From Aeromonas diversa CDC 2478-85 (GTDB taxonomy: Bacteria; Pseudomonadota; Gammaproteobacteria; Enterobacterales; Aeromonadaceae): a stretch of DNA of 64,000 nucleotides. The notes under the pieces were generated by a model. It worked only from the letters and a program-made list of their open reading frames with translations. It had not been told where the DNA came from and made no database searches. Location of the stretch: NCBI RefSeq assembly GCF_000819805.1, contig NZ_CDCE01000027.1, positions 1 through 64,000 on the forward strand. Direction: 5' to 3'. Position numbers and translations under genes: made by a program. This document shows positions 1-12,259 of this stretch, piece by piece (the first letter of the stretch is position 1; the number at the start of each line of letters is the position of its first letter).

Positions 1-8
1 GATTCAAT

Positions 9-21
9 TTGTTAAAGAACA
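9..21 (-). promoter_or_regulatory. rrn boxA antitermination element
   Basis: Read on the minus strand this is TGTTCTTTAACAA, one base different from the E. coli rrn boxA TGCTCTTTAACAA. It lies downstream of two rrn-type promoters, so the 16S gene should begin just outside the left edge of the window. BoxA in nascent RNA recruits NusB/NusE for antitermination. Confidence 0.85.
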
Positions 22-49
22 GTGCGATTTGCATCGCAACGGGAGTGGC

Positions 50-77
50 ATTCTACGCTTCCCGCCTGGTGAGTCAA
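50..77 (-). promoter_or_regulatory. rRNA operon promoter P2
   Basis: On the minus strand there is a -35 TTGACT (72-77), a 16-base spacer and a -10 TAGAAT (50-55), followed by a C-rich stretch. The order and sequence resemble E. coli rrn P2. It drives the rRNA operon leftward. Confidence 0.8.
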
Positions 78-152
78 GCCTTATTTTTCAAGGCTTTTTC
101 TCACATCGACCGGCTCGCTGCTGTGGCGGCGTTGCCCTGTCGACGGAGGCGC

Positions 153-198
153 ATTATAGGGAGTTCAGTTCTGCTGGCAAGGGGAAATTTGCAAAAAA
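153..198 (-). promoter_or_regulatory. rRNA operon promoter P1 with UP-like AT tract
   Basis: On the minus strand the -35 is TTGCCA (175-180), the spacer 16 bases, and the -10 TATAAT (153-158) sits in CTCCCTATAATGCGCC, which is almost letter for letter the E. coli rrn P1 core. Bases 181-198 upstream are AT-rich, as an UP element would be. This fits E. coli, where an rrn operon follows hemG. Confidence 0.85.
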
Positions 199-222
199 AT
201 GGCGTTTTATGAAAAACGCCAT
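193..222 (-). terminator. Rho-independent terminator of the trkH-hemG operon
   Basis: Arms ATGGCGTTTT (199-208) and its complement (213-222) enclose a 4-base loop and are followed on the minus strand by a run of T (193-198). It lies just past hemG and directly before the rrn P1 promoter, so it should insulate the two units. Confidence 0.85.
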
Positions 223-261
223 CCGAATGCGCTTTATTTCAACAAACTGTCGCTTTTCGCC

Positions 262-786
262 TCACCGGCGGGCCATAAACTCGCGACAGAAGCCTCGAAC
301 CCGTTCCCAATCGGTGAATTCGATGTCACGGCTGGTATCCGTGCTCCCTCCGGTCAGCTTCATGATGAGCTGGATGATCAGTGTCTGCCACCAGTTATAG
401 CGCGAGTAGAGCAGGGCACCAGCGAAGACGCCAAGCAGTTTGGGTTTCCAGGGCGACTGGCGCAGGAACTTCTTCATATAGGCGTTGGTGGCCGGCGTCG
501 CCTTCTCAGGCTTACGGGCCGTGAGATTGACACAGAAGAAGGCGGCATTGGCTACTTCGAGCTGCTCCTGATGCGCATAGATGAAACCCATCAGGCTGGG
601 GTGGAAATGACCGTAGCGAATAGAGGCGCCGATCAATACCTTGGCGTACTTGCTCAAATTGCACTTTGGCATGGCATGGAGATCCATCATCACCACTTCG
701 TGGCCAGCCATCTCCTCGGCCATGACATCGACGATCTTCTTGGTTTGACCGTCACGGGAAGAGTAAAGCACCAAAACCTTGTCCAT
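262..786 (-). CDS. hemG: Protoporphyrinogen IX dehydrogenase, menaquinone-dependent (HemG)
   Basis: 174 residues, the usual size for HemG. The N-terminus VLVLYSSRDGQTKKI is the FMN phosphate-binding loop of a long-chain-flavodoxin-like protein. HemG oxidises protoporphyrinogen IX to protoporphyrin IX, passing electrons to quinones at the inner membrane, the penultimate step of heme synthesis. It starts 8 bases after trkH ends, so the two are very likely one transcript ending at the terminator at 193-222. The neighbourhood (trkH-hemG-rrn) is the E. coli one. Function is assigned by family; nothing looks damaged. Confidence 0.93.
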   Translation of the reverse strand: MDKVLVLYSSRDGQTKKIVDVMAEEMAGHEVVMMDLHAMPKCNLSKYAKVLIGASIRYGHFHPSLMGFIYAHQEQLEVANAAFFCVNLTARKPEKATPATNAYMKKFLRQSPWKPKLLGVFAGALLYSRYNWWQTLIIQLIMKLTGGSTDTSRDIEFTDWERVRGFCREFMARR

Positions 787-794
787 CAGCTACC

Positions 795-2252
795 TCAACA
801 ACGCCAGAATGCTGGAGTAAACAGTACCAGAAGCGTAAAAATTTCCAATCGGCCGAACAACATGGCCAGGATCATGATCCATTTTGCTGCCGCCGTGCTC
901 TCGCCAAAGTGAAGCGCCACCTCCCCCAGACCTGGGCCAAGATTATTGAGCGTGGCGGCCACCGCCGAGAAGGCAGTGAGTTCGCTCATACCGGTGGCGA
1001 TCAGTCCCAACATGCAGAGCACAAAGATAGTGGCATAGGCAGCGAAGAACCCCCAAACGGCTTCAATCACACGCTCCGAGATGGCTTTTTTACCCAGCTT
1101 AAGCCGATAGACTGCTCTGGGGTGCACCAACCGCTTGAGCTCTCTCATCCCCTGCATGTGCAACAGCATGATGCGCATGACCTTGATGCCTCCCCCTGTG
1201 CTACCGGCACAACCGCCGATAAAGGAGGAGAACATCAACAACACCGGCAGGAACAGGGGCCAGTCGGCATAGCTGGTGGTGCTGAAGCCTGCGGTGGTCG
1301 AAATAGAGACCGACTGGAACAGGGCCTGATCCAGCGCTTGCGTCGCCGATGCGTAGACCTTGTGATCGAGCAGGATCAAGAAACAGATGAGGGTCAGCAC
1401 CACCTGCACCCCGAGAAAGGTCTTCACCTCGGGATCTCGCCAATAGACTCCCAAGCGCGTGGGGCCATGGACAAAGGCGGCGAAATGCAGGCTGAAATTG
1501 ACGCCGGCGATCAGCAGAAATACCACAGTAATGAGATTGATCGCCGGACTGTTGAAATAGCCCATGCTGGCATCATGAGTAGAGAAGCCACCGATAGCCA
1601 CGGTCGAGAAGGAGTGACAGATGGCATCAAACATATCCATGCCGGCAGCCCAAAATGCCAGGGCACAGAGAATGGTGATCAAGAGATAGATATACCAGAG
1701 CGCCTTGGCCGTCTCGGCGATGCGTGGTGTCACCTTGTTGTCTTTGACTGGCCCCGGGATCTCGGCCCGGTAGAGCTGCATGCCACCGATACCGAGCAAC
1801 GGCAGGATCGCCACTGCCAACACGATAATCCCCATCCCCCCCAACCACTGCAGCAACTGCCGGTAGAAGAGAAACGCCTTGGGCAGGGTATCGAGGCCGG
1901 TGAGCACGGTCGCGCCGGTCGTCGTCAACCCGGAAAAAGATTCGAAGAAGGCCTCAGAGACCGTCATGGCCGGTACGTCCCCCAGCAGGAAGGGCAAGGC
2001 CCCCATACTGCCCAGCACGGTCCAGAAGAGAACGACGATGAGAAAGCCCTCTTTGGCTCTCAAGTCCCGCTTCTGATAGCGGTTGGGGAACCAGAGCAAG
2101 AAACCAATGGCCAGAGAGATACAGAAAGAGAGGACAAACTCGATCCCTCCTCCGTCACGATAGAGATAGGCGACCAATGCCGGGATCAGCATGGTTGAGC
2201 TGAAGATACCGACCAATAGACCGACGATACGGATCAGGCTCCGAAACTGCAT
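795..2252 (-). CDS. trkH: Trk system potassium uptake membrane subunit TrkH
   Basis: 485 residues, as in E. coli TrkH (483). Many hydrophobic segments, and selectivity-filter-like motifs such as TTTGATVL, SIGGFSTH and STTAGFS that mark the repeated M1-P-M2 units of this family. It forms the K+ channel of the Trk complex in the inner membrane and works with the NAD-binding subunit TrkA, which is not in this window. It lies between yigZ (32-base gap) and hemG on the same strand, an arrangement shared with E. coli. The ATG at 2252 fits the hydrophobic N-terminus LIRIVGLLVGIFSSTML. Confidence 0.95.
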   Translation of the reverse strand: MQFRSLIRIVGLLVGIFSSTMLIPALVAYLYRDGGGIEFVLSFCISLAIGFLLWFPNRYQKRDLRAKEGFLIVVLFWTVLGSMGALPFLLGDVPAMTVSEAFFESFSGLTTTGATVLTGLDTLPKAFLFYRQLLQWLGGMGIIVLAVAILPLLGIGGMQLYRAEIPGPVKDNKVTPRIAETAKALWYIYLLITILCALAFWAAGMDMFDAICHSFSTVAIGGFSTHDASMGYFNSPAINLITVVFLLIAGVNFSLHFAAFVHGPTRLGVYWRDPEVKTFLGVQVVLTLICFLILLDHKVYASATQALDQALFQSVSISTTAGFSTTSYADWPLFLPVLLMFSSFIGGCAGSTGGGIKVMRIMLLHMQGMRELKRLVHPRAVYRLKLGKKAISERVIEAVWGFFAAYATIFVLCMLGLIATGMSELTAFSAVAATLNNLGPGLGEVALHFGESTAAAKWIMILAMLFGRLEIFTLLVLFTPAFWRC

Positions 2253-2283
2253 TCCGAAAAGACGCCTCCAGTGTGGTGATTGG

Positions 2284-2895
2284 CTAAAACGAGGTAGAGA
2301 GGAGGAGCCGTCCCTGGCTACGCTCGGTCAGAAGGGCGGTGACCTGGGCCAGGTGCTCGGCAGGCCAGGCAAGTTGCAGACTGACCCGGGCACCATAGTC
2401 AGCGACCTCGGTCACCCCGTCGAACTGCCCCTGCAGGTGTTCAATCAGCGCCATGTCCCCGTATTCACACTGAAGCCGGGTCGAGACCATGGCTCGCCGG
2501 ATCGCCCGAGGCATCTGGCGCAAGGCGGCACCGACCCCACCGCCATACGCCTTGACCAGCCCACCCGTGCCGAGCAGCACCCCACCGTAGTAACGCACTA
2601 CAACGGCACAGATCTCCCCTACTCCAGACCCCATCAGTTGAGCCAGCATGGGTTTGCCCGCGGTGCCCGAAGGCTCGCCATCGTCGCTGAAGCCATACAC
2701 CTGGCTATCGTCCGGGGCTCCGGCCACATAGGCCCAGCAGTGGTGGCGTGCCGCCGGGTGGTCAGCACGCACCTTCGCAATCCAGGCCCGCGCCGCCTCC
2801 ACATCCGGCGTGTGGCACAGCAGAGTGATGAAGCGACTCTTCTTGATCTCCTCGCTCCACGTCACCGCCTCGCCGGGAATGGGATAATCGGTCAC
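2284..2895 (-). CDS. yigZ: YigZ/IMPACT family protein
   Basis: 203 residues from a GTG start. The central block [15 protein letters not shown] followed by [20 protein letters not shown] is the hallmark of the UPF0029/IMPACT family; a C-terminal DUF1949-like domain follows. I chose GTG at 2895 because the longer reading frame runs deep into pepQ and the bases GTGA give a stop/start overlap with pepQ, implying translational coupling. In eukaryotes IMPACT affects Gcn2 signalling; the bacterial role is not settled. Part of pepQ-yigZ-trkH-hemG. Confidence 0.88.
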   Translation of the reverse strand: MTDYPIPGEAVTWSEEIKKSRFITLLCHTPDVEAARAWIAKVRADHPAARHHCWAYVAGAPDDSQVYGFSDDGEPSGTAGKPMLAQLMGSGVGEICAVVVRYYGGVLLGTGGLVKAYGGGVGAALRQMPRAIRRAMVSTRLQCEYGDMALIEHLQGQFDGVTEVADYGARVSLQLAWPAEHLAQVTALLTERSQGRLLLSTSF

Positions 2896-4214
2896 AAACC
2901 GGCCTGACGGGTCAGGTTCTCTGTCCCGTGCTCGTGGAGCAGCACGTTGTCCTCGATCCGGATGCCGCCGCACGGGCGCAGGGCATCCACCCGCTCCCAG
3001 TTGATCGCACGACCATGCTCGCCACTCTGGAGCGGCGCCAACAAGGAGTCGATGAAGTAGAGTCCCGGCTCAATGGTAAACACCTGACGCGGCTCCATGA
3101 TCCGGGTACAGCGCAGGAATGGGTGCGCCTCGGGGGCGGCCAGATGAGTGCCACGCTCATCTTGCATAAAGCCCCCTACATCATGCACCTGTAGCCCCAG
3201 ATGGTGACCAAGCCCGTGAGGGAAGAAGGCCGCAGTGACACCGCTCTCTACCGCCCCCTCGACCGACATCTCCACCAGTTCGAACTCCTTGAGCAGGCGG
3301 GCGATGCGCCTGTGCATCTGTAGGTGCAGCTCGGTATAGCGCAGACCGGCACGCATCTCGCCGATGACCTCCTGCTGTTGCACCTCGAGAGCGGCGACCA
3401 GATCGGCAAACAGGCCGCGCCGCCAGGCCCAGGTGCGGGTGATGTCCGAGGCATAACCGTGGAAGTCCACTCCGGCATCGATGAGGAAGGAATGGCGATC
3501 CACGTCGGCGATGCGCTGGTGCGAGAGATGAGTGTAGTGCAGCACTGCCGCGTTCTCGTTGATGGCGACGATGTTGCCGTAGGGTGCATCAGAGGCTCCC
3601 TGCCCGACCGCCTTCATGTAGGCCAGATTGATCTCGAACTCGCTGGCGCCGGCCAGGAAAGCATCACGCGCCGCCAGGTGACCGCGAACCCCGATGCGGT
3701 TGGCTTCGCGCAGGCACTCCTGCTCGTAGTCGGTCTTGTAGGCGCGATGGTAGTGCAGGTAGTTGAGCACAGCTTCCGGATTGGGCTGGCTGAAGCCAAG
3801 CAGCTCGGCCACCTCCAGGTGCCCACCGATATAGGCCCAGTTAGCCCGCTGGGCTGGCAAGTGATCGGCCACCTGTTCGGGGCGGGTCAGGAAGCGAATA
3901 TCAAACTGCTCGACCCAGAAGGCACTCGGCAGATCCGGCACCTTGTGCCAGAAATCGACCGGCCGGTAGAAGAGCAGCACCGGCTTGCTGTGGCCATCGA
4001 CCAGCAGCCAGCAGTGAGGGTTGTCCAGCACCGGTAGCCACGCCTTGAAGTGAGGATTCACCTTGAAGGGGTAATCCTGGTCATCGAGGAAAACTCGCAG
4101 ACTCTGACCGGAGTGAATGGCCAACCCCTCCAGTCCCTGTTGGGCCAGGATGTCGCGGGTGCGCCGCTGTAGGGTCTCGATATGTTGCACATAGAGTTGG
4201 CTGTAGCTGCTCAT
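2892..4214 (-). CDS. pepQ: Xaa-Pro dipeptidase (prolidase)
   Basis: 440 residues, close to E. coli PepQ (443). It is an M24 metallopeptidase that hydrolyses dipeptides with C-terminal proline in the cytoplasm. The dinuclear metal ligands are visible in [15 protein letters not shown] (two Asp), [13 protein letters not shown] (His), IEPGLYF (Glu) and RIEDNVLL (Glu). The start [15 protein letters not shown] at 4214 matches family N-termini better than the upstream ATG at 4265. Its stop overlaps the yigZ GTG. Divergent from aacS, sharing a 188-base intergenic region. Confidence 0.93.
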   Translation of the reverse strand: MSSYSQLYVQHIETLQRRTRDILAQQGLEGLAIHSGQSLRVFLDDQDYPFKVNPHFKAWLPVLDNPHCWLLVDGHSKPVLLFYRPVDFWHKVPDLPSAFWVEQFDIRFLTRPEQVADHLPAQRANWAYIGGHLEVAELLGFSQPNPEAVLNYLHYHRAYKTDYEQECLREANRIGVRGHLAARDAFLAGASEFEINLAYMKAVGQGASDAPYGNIVAINENAAVLHYTHLSHQRIADVDRHSFLIDAGVDFHGYASDITRTWAWRRGLFADLVAALEVQQQEVIGEMRAGLRYTELHLQMHRRIARLLKEFELVEMSVEGAVESGVTAAFFPHGLGHHLGLQVHDVGGFMQDERGTHLAAPEAHPFLRCTRIMEPRQVFTIEPGLYFIDSLLAPLQSGEHGRAINWERVDALRPCGGIRIEDNVLLHEHGTENLTRQAGL

Positions 4215-4297
4215 GGATCGGGCTCCGGCTGGTTCAATCACACCAGCATAACATCTTGATGGCACAGGCTCGACCCGCCACGCCCCCGGTTCGTGAT

Positions 4298-4313
4298 GTC
4301 ACGCAAAGGTGAC
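4298..4313. repeat. Inverted repeat GTCAC-N6-GTGAC between pepQ and aacS
   Basis: The arms GTCAC (4298-4302) and GTGAC (4309-4313) lie 89 bases before the aacS start and 83 bases before the pepQ start. An additional GTGATGTCAC palindrome overlaps the left arm. This could be a regulator site for the divergent promoters. No regulator can be named; the short arms could also arise by chance. Confidence 0.3.
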
Positions 4314-4402
4314 GCTCGGCGCACACCAGACAAACCACATTCATTAACAAATGCAAAACAAACCGATAAACTGCTGCCAGACCGTCGAGAAAGGGATCTC
4401 TC

Positions 4403-6343
<1,941 letters not shown>

Positions 6344-6362
6344 TCTCGCTCACAACTTTACG

Positions 6363-6386
6363 AAGGCGCCTCAAGGCGCCTTTTTC
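6363..6386 (+). terminator. Terminator after aacS
   Basis: Arms AAGGCGCC (6363-6370) and GGCGCCTT (6375-6382) with loop TCAA, followed by a T run. It begins 20 bases after the aacS stop and separates aacS from fadBA. Confidence 0.85.
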
Positions 6387-6425
6387 ATGGGAGGCGCGCC
6401 ATTAGAGCCTTTGCACCAAGCTGTG

Positions 6426-6441
6426 TTAAACGAATGTTTAA
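6426..6441. promoter_or_regulatory. PsrA-like operator upstream of fadBA
   Basis: The palindrome TTAAAC-GAAT-GTTTAA contains AAAC-N4-GTTT, the core of the site described for the fatty-acid-responsive TetR-family repressor PsrA in other gammaproteobacteria. It lies 105 bases before the fadB start and after the aacS terminator, where the fadBA promoter should be. That PsrA binds here is inference; I saw no good match to the E. coli FadR site. Confidence 0.5.
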
Positions 6442-6546
6442 AATAGGTGTTGAAAATGTCGCTTGATGGATCAATATTGAGCTGCGTCCCCTCAGGGGGA
6501 GAACAAGGAGCCATCCCCGCAACCTGCCGGGAACAAGGAGACCCTC

Positions 6547-8694
6547 ATGATCTACCAAGGCGAAACCCTGTCGGTCCGCTACCTGGAAGACGGCATTGCC
6601 GAACTCAGGTTCGACGCACCAGGTTCAGTCAATAAGCTCGATCGCGCCACCCTGCTCTCCCTGAGCGAAGCGATCACCGCATTACAGCAACAAGCCGACT
6701 TGCGTGGCCTGATCCTCACCTCCGGTAAAGACGCCTTCATCGTCGGCGCCGACATCACCGAATTCCTCGAGCTGTTCGCCCTGCCGGACGCCGAACTGCT
6801 CGGCTGGCTGAAGAAGGCCAACGACATCTTCAACGCCATCGAAGATCTGCCGGTCCCGACCCTGTCAGCCATCAAGGGCCACGCCCTGGGCGGCGGCTGC
6901 GAGACCATCCTCTCCACCGACTTCCGCCTGGCCGACACCACGGCCAAGATCGGCCTGCCCGAAACCAAGCTCGGCATCATGCCTGGCTTTGGCGGCACTG
7001 TGCGCCTGCCGCGCGTGATCGGCGCCGACAACGCGCTGGAGTGGATCACCACCGGCAAGGACTACCGTGCCGATGACGCCCTCAAGGTGGGCGCCGTGGA
7101 CGCCGTGGTCGCCCCCGCCGCCCTGACCGTCGCGGCGGTGCAGATGATCAAAGACGCCGCCGCCGGCAAGCTCGACTGGCAGGGCCGCCGCGCCGCCAAG
7201 AAGGCGCCGCTGCGCCTCTCCAAACTGGAAGCCATGATGAGCTTCAGCACCGCCGCCGGCATGGTTGCCGCCGTCGCGGGCAAGCACTATCCGGCGCCGA
7301 TGGCCGCCGTGAAGACGGTAGAGACCGCCGCCGGCATGGGTCGTGACGAGGCGCTGGCCGCCGAGGCCGCCACCTTCATCAAGCTGGCCAAGACCGACGT
7401 CGCCAAGGCCCTGGTCGGCATCTTCCTGAACGACCAACACATCAAGGCCCTGGCCAAGCAGTCCGCCAAGCAGGCGAGCAAGGCCACCAGCCACGCCGCC
7501 GTGCTTGGTGCCGGCATCATGGGGGGCGGTATCGCCTACCAGTCTGCCAGCAAGGGCATACCGGCGGTGATGAAGGACATCAACGAGAAGGCGCTGGCGC
7601 TGGGCATGGGCGAAGCCACCAAGCTGCTCAACGGCCAGCTCGAGAAGGGCCGCATCGACGGCATCAAGATGGGCCAGGTGCTCTCCGCCATTACCCCCAC
7701 CCTCAGCTATGACAGCGTCAAGGGCGTGGATCTGGTGGTCGAGGCCGTGGTCGAGAATCCCAAGGTGAAGGCCGCCGTGCTGGGTGAAGTGGAAGCCGTT
7801 CTCGGTGACGACGCCGTGCTCGCCAGCAACACCTCCACCATCCCCATCTCCCTGCTGGCCAAGGGGCTCAAGCGTCCCGAGAATTTCTGCGGCATGCACT
7901 TCTTCAACCCGGTGCACCGCATGCCCCTGGTGGAGATCATCCGTGGCGAGCAGACGTCGGACGAAACCATCGACCGTGTGGTGGCTTATGCTGCCGCCAT
8001 GGGCAAGTCCCCTGTGGTGGTCAACGACTGCCCGGGCTTCTTCGTCAACCGGGTGCTGTTCCCCTACTTCTTCGGCTTCAACAAGCTGGTCGCCGACGGC
8101 GCCGACTTCGCCGCCGTCGACAAGGTGATGGAAAAAGAGTTCGGCTGGCCCATGGGCCCGGCCTACCTGCTGGACGTGGTCGGCATCGACACCGGTCACC
8201 ATGCCGGAGACGTGATGGCCCAGGGCTTCCCGACCCGCATGACCAAGGATGGCCGTACCGCCATCGACGTCATGTACGAGGCGAACCGCTTCGGTCAGAA
8301 GAACGGCAAGGGCTTCTACGCCTATGAGGCCGACAAAAAGGGCAAGCCGAAGAAGGTGGCCGACGCCGCGGCCTACGAGCTGCTGACCCCGATCGCCAAG
8401 CCGCAGCAGGCCTTCGACAAGGAGACCATCATAGCCCGCATGATGATCCCCATGATCAACGAGGTAGTGCTCTGCCTCGAAGAGGGGATCATCGCGACTC
8501 CGGCCGAGGCGGACATCGCCCTGGTCTACGGTCTGGGCTTCCCTCCCTTCCGTGGTGGCGTGTTCCGCTATCTGGACACCATTGGCCTGGATCGCTATGT
8601 GGCCATGGCCGACCAGTTCGCGGATCTGGGCCCCCTCTATCGCGTCAGCAACCAGCTGCGCGAGATGGCGGCCCAGGGCAAGACCTTCTACTGA
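6547..8694 (+). CDS. fadB: Fatty acid oxidation complex alpha subunit FadB
   Basis: 715 residues. The N-terminal enoyl-CoA hydratase/isomerase domain (about 1-190) shows [11 protein letters not shown] and [18 protein letters not shown]; from about 315 the 3-hydroxyacyl-CoA dehydrogenase shows the NAD motif [31 protein letters not shown] and [12 protein letters not shown]. Together these catalyse hydration and oxidation in beta-oxidation, including epimerase and isomerase activities in this family. Start ATG has a strong AAGGAG 7 bases upstream. fadA follows in the same direction after 21 bases; the two form the alpha2-beta2 complex. Confidence 0.97.
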   Translation: MIYQGETLSVRYLEDGIAELRFDAPGSVNKLDRATLLSLSEAITALQQQADLRGLILTSGKDAFIVGADITEFLELFALPDAELLGWLKKANDIFNAIEDLPVPTLSAIKGHALGGGCETILSTDFRLADTTAKIGLPETKLGIMPGFGGTVRLPRVIGADNALEWITTGKDYRADDALKVGAVDAVVAPAALTVAAVQMIKDAAAGKLDWQGRRAAKKAPLRLSKLEAMMSFSTAAGMVAAVAGKHYPAPMAAVKTVETAAGMGRDEALAAEAATFIKLAKTDVAKALVGIFLNDQHIKALAKQSAKQASKATSHAAVLGAGIMGGGIAYQSASKGIPAVMKDINEKALALGMGEATKLLNGQLEKGRIDGIKMGQVLSAITPTLSYDSVKGVDLVVEAVVENPKVKAAVLGEVEAVLGDDAVLASNTSTIPISLLAKGLKRPENFCGMHFFNPVHRMPLVEIIRGEQTSDETIDRVVAYAAAMGKSPVVVNDCPGFFVNRVLFPYFFGFNKLVADGADFAAVDKVMEKEFGWPMGPAYLLDVVGIDTGHHAGDVMAQGFPTRMTKDGRTAIDVMYEANRFGQKNGKGFYAYEADKKGKPKKVADAAAYELLTPIAKPQQAFDKETIIARMMIPMINEVVLCLEEGIIATPAEADIALVYGLGFPPFRGGVFRYLDTIGLDRYVAMADQFADLGPLYRVSNQLREMAAQGKTFY

Positions 8695-9879
<1,185 letters not shown>

Positions 9880-9942
9880 GTCATGCGCGGGGCAACACGG
9901 TGCCCCGATGCAGTGGTAACACGCGGATCCATGCGCCTTATT

Positions 9943-9970
9943 GGCCGATTCATCGAATCGGCCTTTTTTC
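9943..9970 (+). terminator. Terminator after fadBA
   Basis: Perfect 9-base arms GGCCGATTC (9943-9951) and GAATCGGCC (9955-9963), 3-base loop, then six T. Confidence 0.92.
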
Positions 9971-9990
9971 TTTCCGCAACCATGGCTATA

Positions 9991-10071
9991 TGCACAAGGA
10001 GTGCCCAGCCACTCACAATGGTGGGCAGGTCTGCTTGCTTTTTGTGCCCCCGACGGGTTCAATCTGCACAA
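9991..10071. promoter_or_regulatory. Cluster of GCACAA motifs before the regulator gene
   Basis: GCACAA occurs at 9992-9997 (plus), 10042-10047 (minus) and 10066-10071 (plus), all within the 120 bases before the response regulator start; TGCACA also recurs at 10081. This may be an autoregulatory site of the OmpR-type regulator, but the motif is short and the link is inference. Confidence 0.3.
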
Positions 10072-10091
10072 AAAAATGGATGCACACGCCT

Positions 10092-10817
10092 ATGTCACTG
10101 AGCAAACAGCTGCTGATCGTCGACGACGATCAGGAAATTCGTGAGCTGCTCAACGAATACCTGACCCGCGCCGGGTTCGAGGTGCTCACCGCCGCCGAAG
10201 GGAACGAGATGCGCCGCCAGCTGGCCCAGCACAGCCCGGATCTCATCATCCTCGACATCATGATGCCGGGGGATGACGGCTTCACCCTGTGCCAACAGAT
10301 CCGTCGCGACTCTCAGGTTCCCATCATCATGCTGACCGCCGCCTCCGACGAGACCGACCGGGTGATCGGCCTCGAGCTCGGTGCCGACGACTACATCGCC
10401 AAGCCGTTCAGCCCGCGCGAGTTGCAGGCCCGCATCAAGGCGCTGCTGCGTCGGGCCGAGTTCCGTCAGCCCGAGGTCAAGGAGAAGGAGCTGCCGCGCC
10501 GGCTGCGCTTCGCCGAGTGGACGCTGGACACCTTGAGCCACCAGCTCACCCACGAAGACGGCAGCAAACTCGATCTGTCGGGCAGCGACTTCATGCTGCT
10601 GGCCATGTTCCTGCAGCAGCCTGGGTCCGTGCTGGATCGGGATACCATCTCGGACGCCACTCGTGGTCGCGAGAGCCTGCCCATGGAGCGCGGCATCGAC
10701 GTGCAGATCAGCCGGCTGCGCCAGAAGCTGGGTGACAACGGCAAGAGCCCGCGCATCATCAAGACCATTCGTGGCAGCGGCTACATGCTGATCGCCGAGG
10801 TGTTCGAGGACGCATGA
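10092..10817 (+). CDS. OmpR-family response regulator, linked to a sugar-binding protein
   Basis: 241 residues. Receiver domain 1-120 with acidic pair near 12, phosphoacceptor in IILDIMMPGDDG (Asp near 55), the conserved Thr in IIMLTAASDE and Lys in IAKPFSPREL; the C-terminal half is a winged helix with QISRLRQKLGD and IKTIRGSGYML. Start MSLSKQLL at 10092 is chosen because everything upstream lacks family similarity. It overlaps the sensor kinase by ATGA. The kinase and the solute-binding protein downstream suggest control of a carbohydrate response, comparable to GltR of Pseudomonas, but the regulated genes are not visible here. Confidence 0.88.
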   Translation: MSLSKQLLIVDDDQEIRELLNEYLTRAGFEVLTAAEGNEMRRQLAQHSPDLIILDIMMPGDDGFTLCQQIRRDSQVPIIMLTAASDETDRVIGLELGADDYIAKPFSPRELQARIKALLRRAEFRQPEVKEKELPRRLRFAEWTLDTLSHQLTHEDGSKLDLSGSDFMLLAMFLQQPGSVLDRDTISDATRGRESLPMERGIDVQISRLRQKLGDNGKSPRIIKTIRGSGYMLIAEVFEDA

Positions 10818-12259
10818 ACGCCAAACGGTGGTGGTCTCCTCTGGTGCCGCGCTCCCTGCTGTCGCGCATGCTGCTGCTCCTGCTGCTGGCGATCCTGCTC
10901 TCCCAGACCATCCTCACCGGGATCTGGATGCAACAGATCCAGAAGCGGGAGCTGGAGGGAATGCTCAGCACCACCCGCAACCTGGCCATGTCGGCGGCCT
11001 CCACCGTCAGCTTCTTCAAGTCGCTTCCCCTGCAATACCGGCATATCGCGCTGGATCAGCTGCGCAATATGGGGGGCAGTCGCTTCTTCGTGTCGCTCAA
11101 CGAGGAGGAGATCAGAGTCAACTCCATCCCCGACAGCGAGCGCAAGGCGGTGGTGCTGGGCGAGGTGCGAACCATCCTGGGCAACAAGCTCTCCGACACC
11201 ATGGCGATCAAGGTGGACTTCTCGCGTCCCGAGGAGCTGCACGTCTTCAACAACGACACCCTGCTGGCGGATCTGCCCTCTTCCTGGGCCCGCTACACCC
11301 TGTCGCTCGAACCCATCAATCCGCCGGTGCTGGTGATCCAGATCGAGATAAAGCGCGGCGAATGGCTCTACCTGGCGGCCCTGCTGCCGGCCCCCTACAT
11401 GACCCTGGACGACACCGTCATGCCGGCCAACCAGGTGCGCTTCATCGCCCTGATGACGGTGTTCCTCTGCTTCTTCACCTTCATGCTGGTGCGCTGGCAG
11501 ACCCGTCCCCTGCGCCGCCTCGCCAAGGCCGCCGCCAATCTTGGAAAGGACATAGACCAGCCCTCTCTCAAGGAAGAGGGCGCCTCGGAAATCGTGGCGG
11601 CTACCCGTGCCTTCAACATCATGCAGCATCGCATCCGGCGCTATATCGATGATAGAGAGCGGCTGTTCAGCTCCATCTCCCACGATCTCAAGACCCCGAT
11701 CACCCGGCTGCGACTGCGGGTCGAGCTGCTCGATGACGAGGTTCAGATCGCCAAGTTCAGCAAGGATCTCGACGAGCTGGAGCTGATGGTGAAGGGGGCG
11801 CTGCAGACGGTGAAAGACACCGATATCCACGAAAACATAGAGCAGATCGACATCAACGCCATGCTCGACCAGCTGGCCGAGAGCCTCAACCTGCGTGAGG
11901 AGCGGCTCACCATAGAGGGGCGCTGCAAGCATGGCTACCGGGGCAAGCCGCTGGCCCTCAAGCGCTGCATCGCCAACCTGGTCGACAACGGCATCAAGTA
12001 CGGCAAGAAGGTGCGCATCATCCTCCTCGACGACGACGAGATGCTGATCCTCTTCATCATGGATGAGGGCCCCGGCCTGCCCGAAGAGCTGCTCGACCGC
12101 ATCTTCGAGCCTTATTATCGTTTCGACACCGAGCAACCGGGCAACGGCCTGGGGCTCGGCATCGCCCGCAACATAGCCCACGCCCACGGCGGCGATCTGG
12201 TGCTGGAAAATCGACCGACCGGCGGCCTGCAGGCCACCCTCTCCCTGCCACGGCAATGA
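10814..12259 (+). CDS. Membrane sensor histidine kinase of the sugar-binding-protein cluster
   Basis: 481 residues. TM1 about 16-38, periplasmic domain about 39-207, TM2 about 208-226, HAMP, then the H-box SSISHDLKTPITRLR (His290), N-box NLVDNGIKYG, G1 DEGPGLP, F-box FEPYYRFD and G2 GNGLGLGIA. All ATP-binding boxes are intact. It is coupled by ATGA overlaps to the regulator upstream and to a periplasmic binding protein downstream, so the three are almost certainly made together. A direct contact between the binding protein and the ~170-residue periplasmic domain is an attractive inference but not shown by sequence. Confidence 0.88.
   Translation: MNAKRWWSPLVPRSLLSRMLLLLLLAILLSQTILTGIWMQQIQKRELEGMLSTTRNLAMSAASTVSFFKSLPLQYRHIALDQLRNMGGSRFFVSLNEEEIRVNSIPDSERKAVVLGEVRTILGNKLSDTMAIKVDFSRPEELHVFNNDTLLADLPSSWARYTLSLEPINPPVLVIQIEIKRGEWLYLAALLPAPYMTLDDTVMPANQVRFIALMTVFLCFFTFMLVRWQTRPLRRLAKAAANLGKDIDQPSLKEEGASEIVAATRAFNIMQHRIRRYIDDRERLFSSISHDLKTPITRLRLRVELLDDEVQIAKFSKDLDELELMVKGALQTVKDTDIHENIEQIDINAMLDQLAESLNLREERLTIEGRCKHGYRGKPLALKRCIANLVDNGIKYGKKVRIILLDDDEMLILFIMDEGPGLPEELLDRIFEPYYRFDTEQPGNGLGLGIARNIAHAHGGDLVLENRPTGGLQATLSLPRQ

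Noticed and set aside
6387..6546. FadR operator before fadB
   Set aside because: No sequence near the E. coli FadR consensus; the PsrA-like palindrome is the better candidate.
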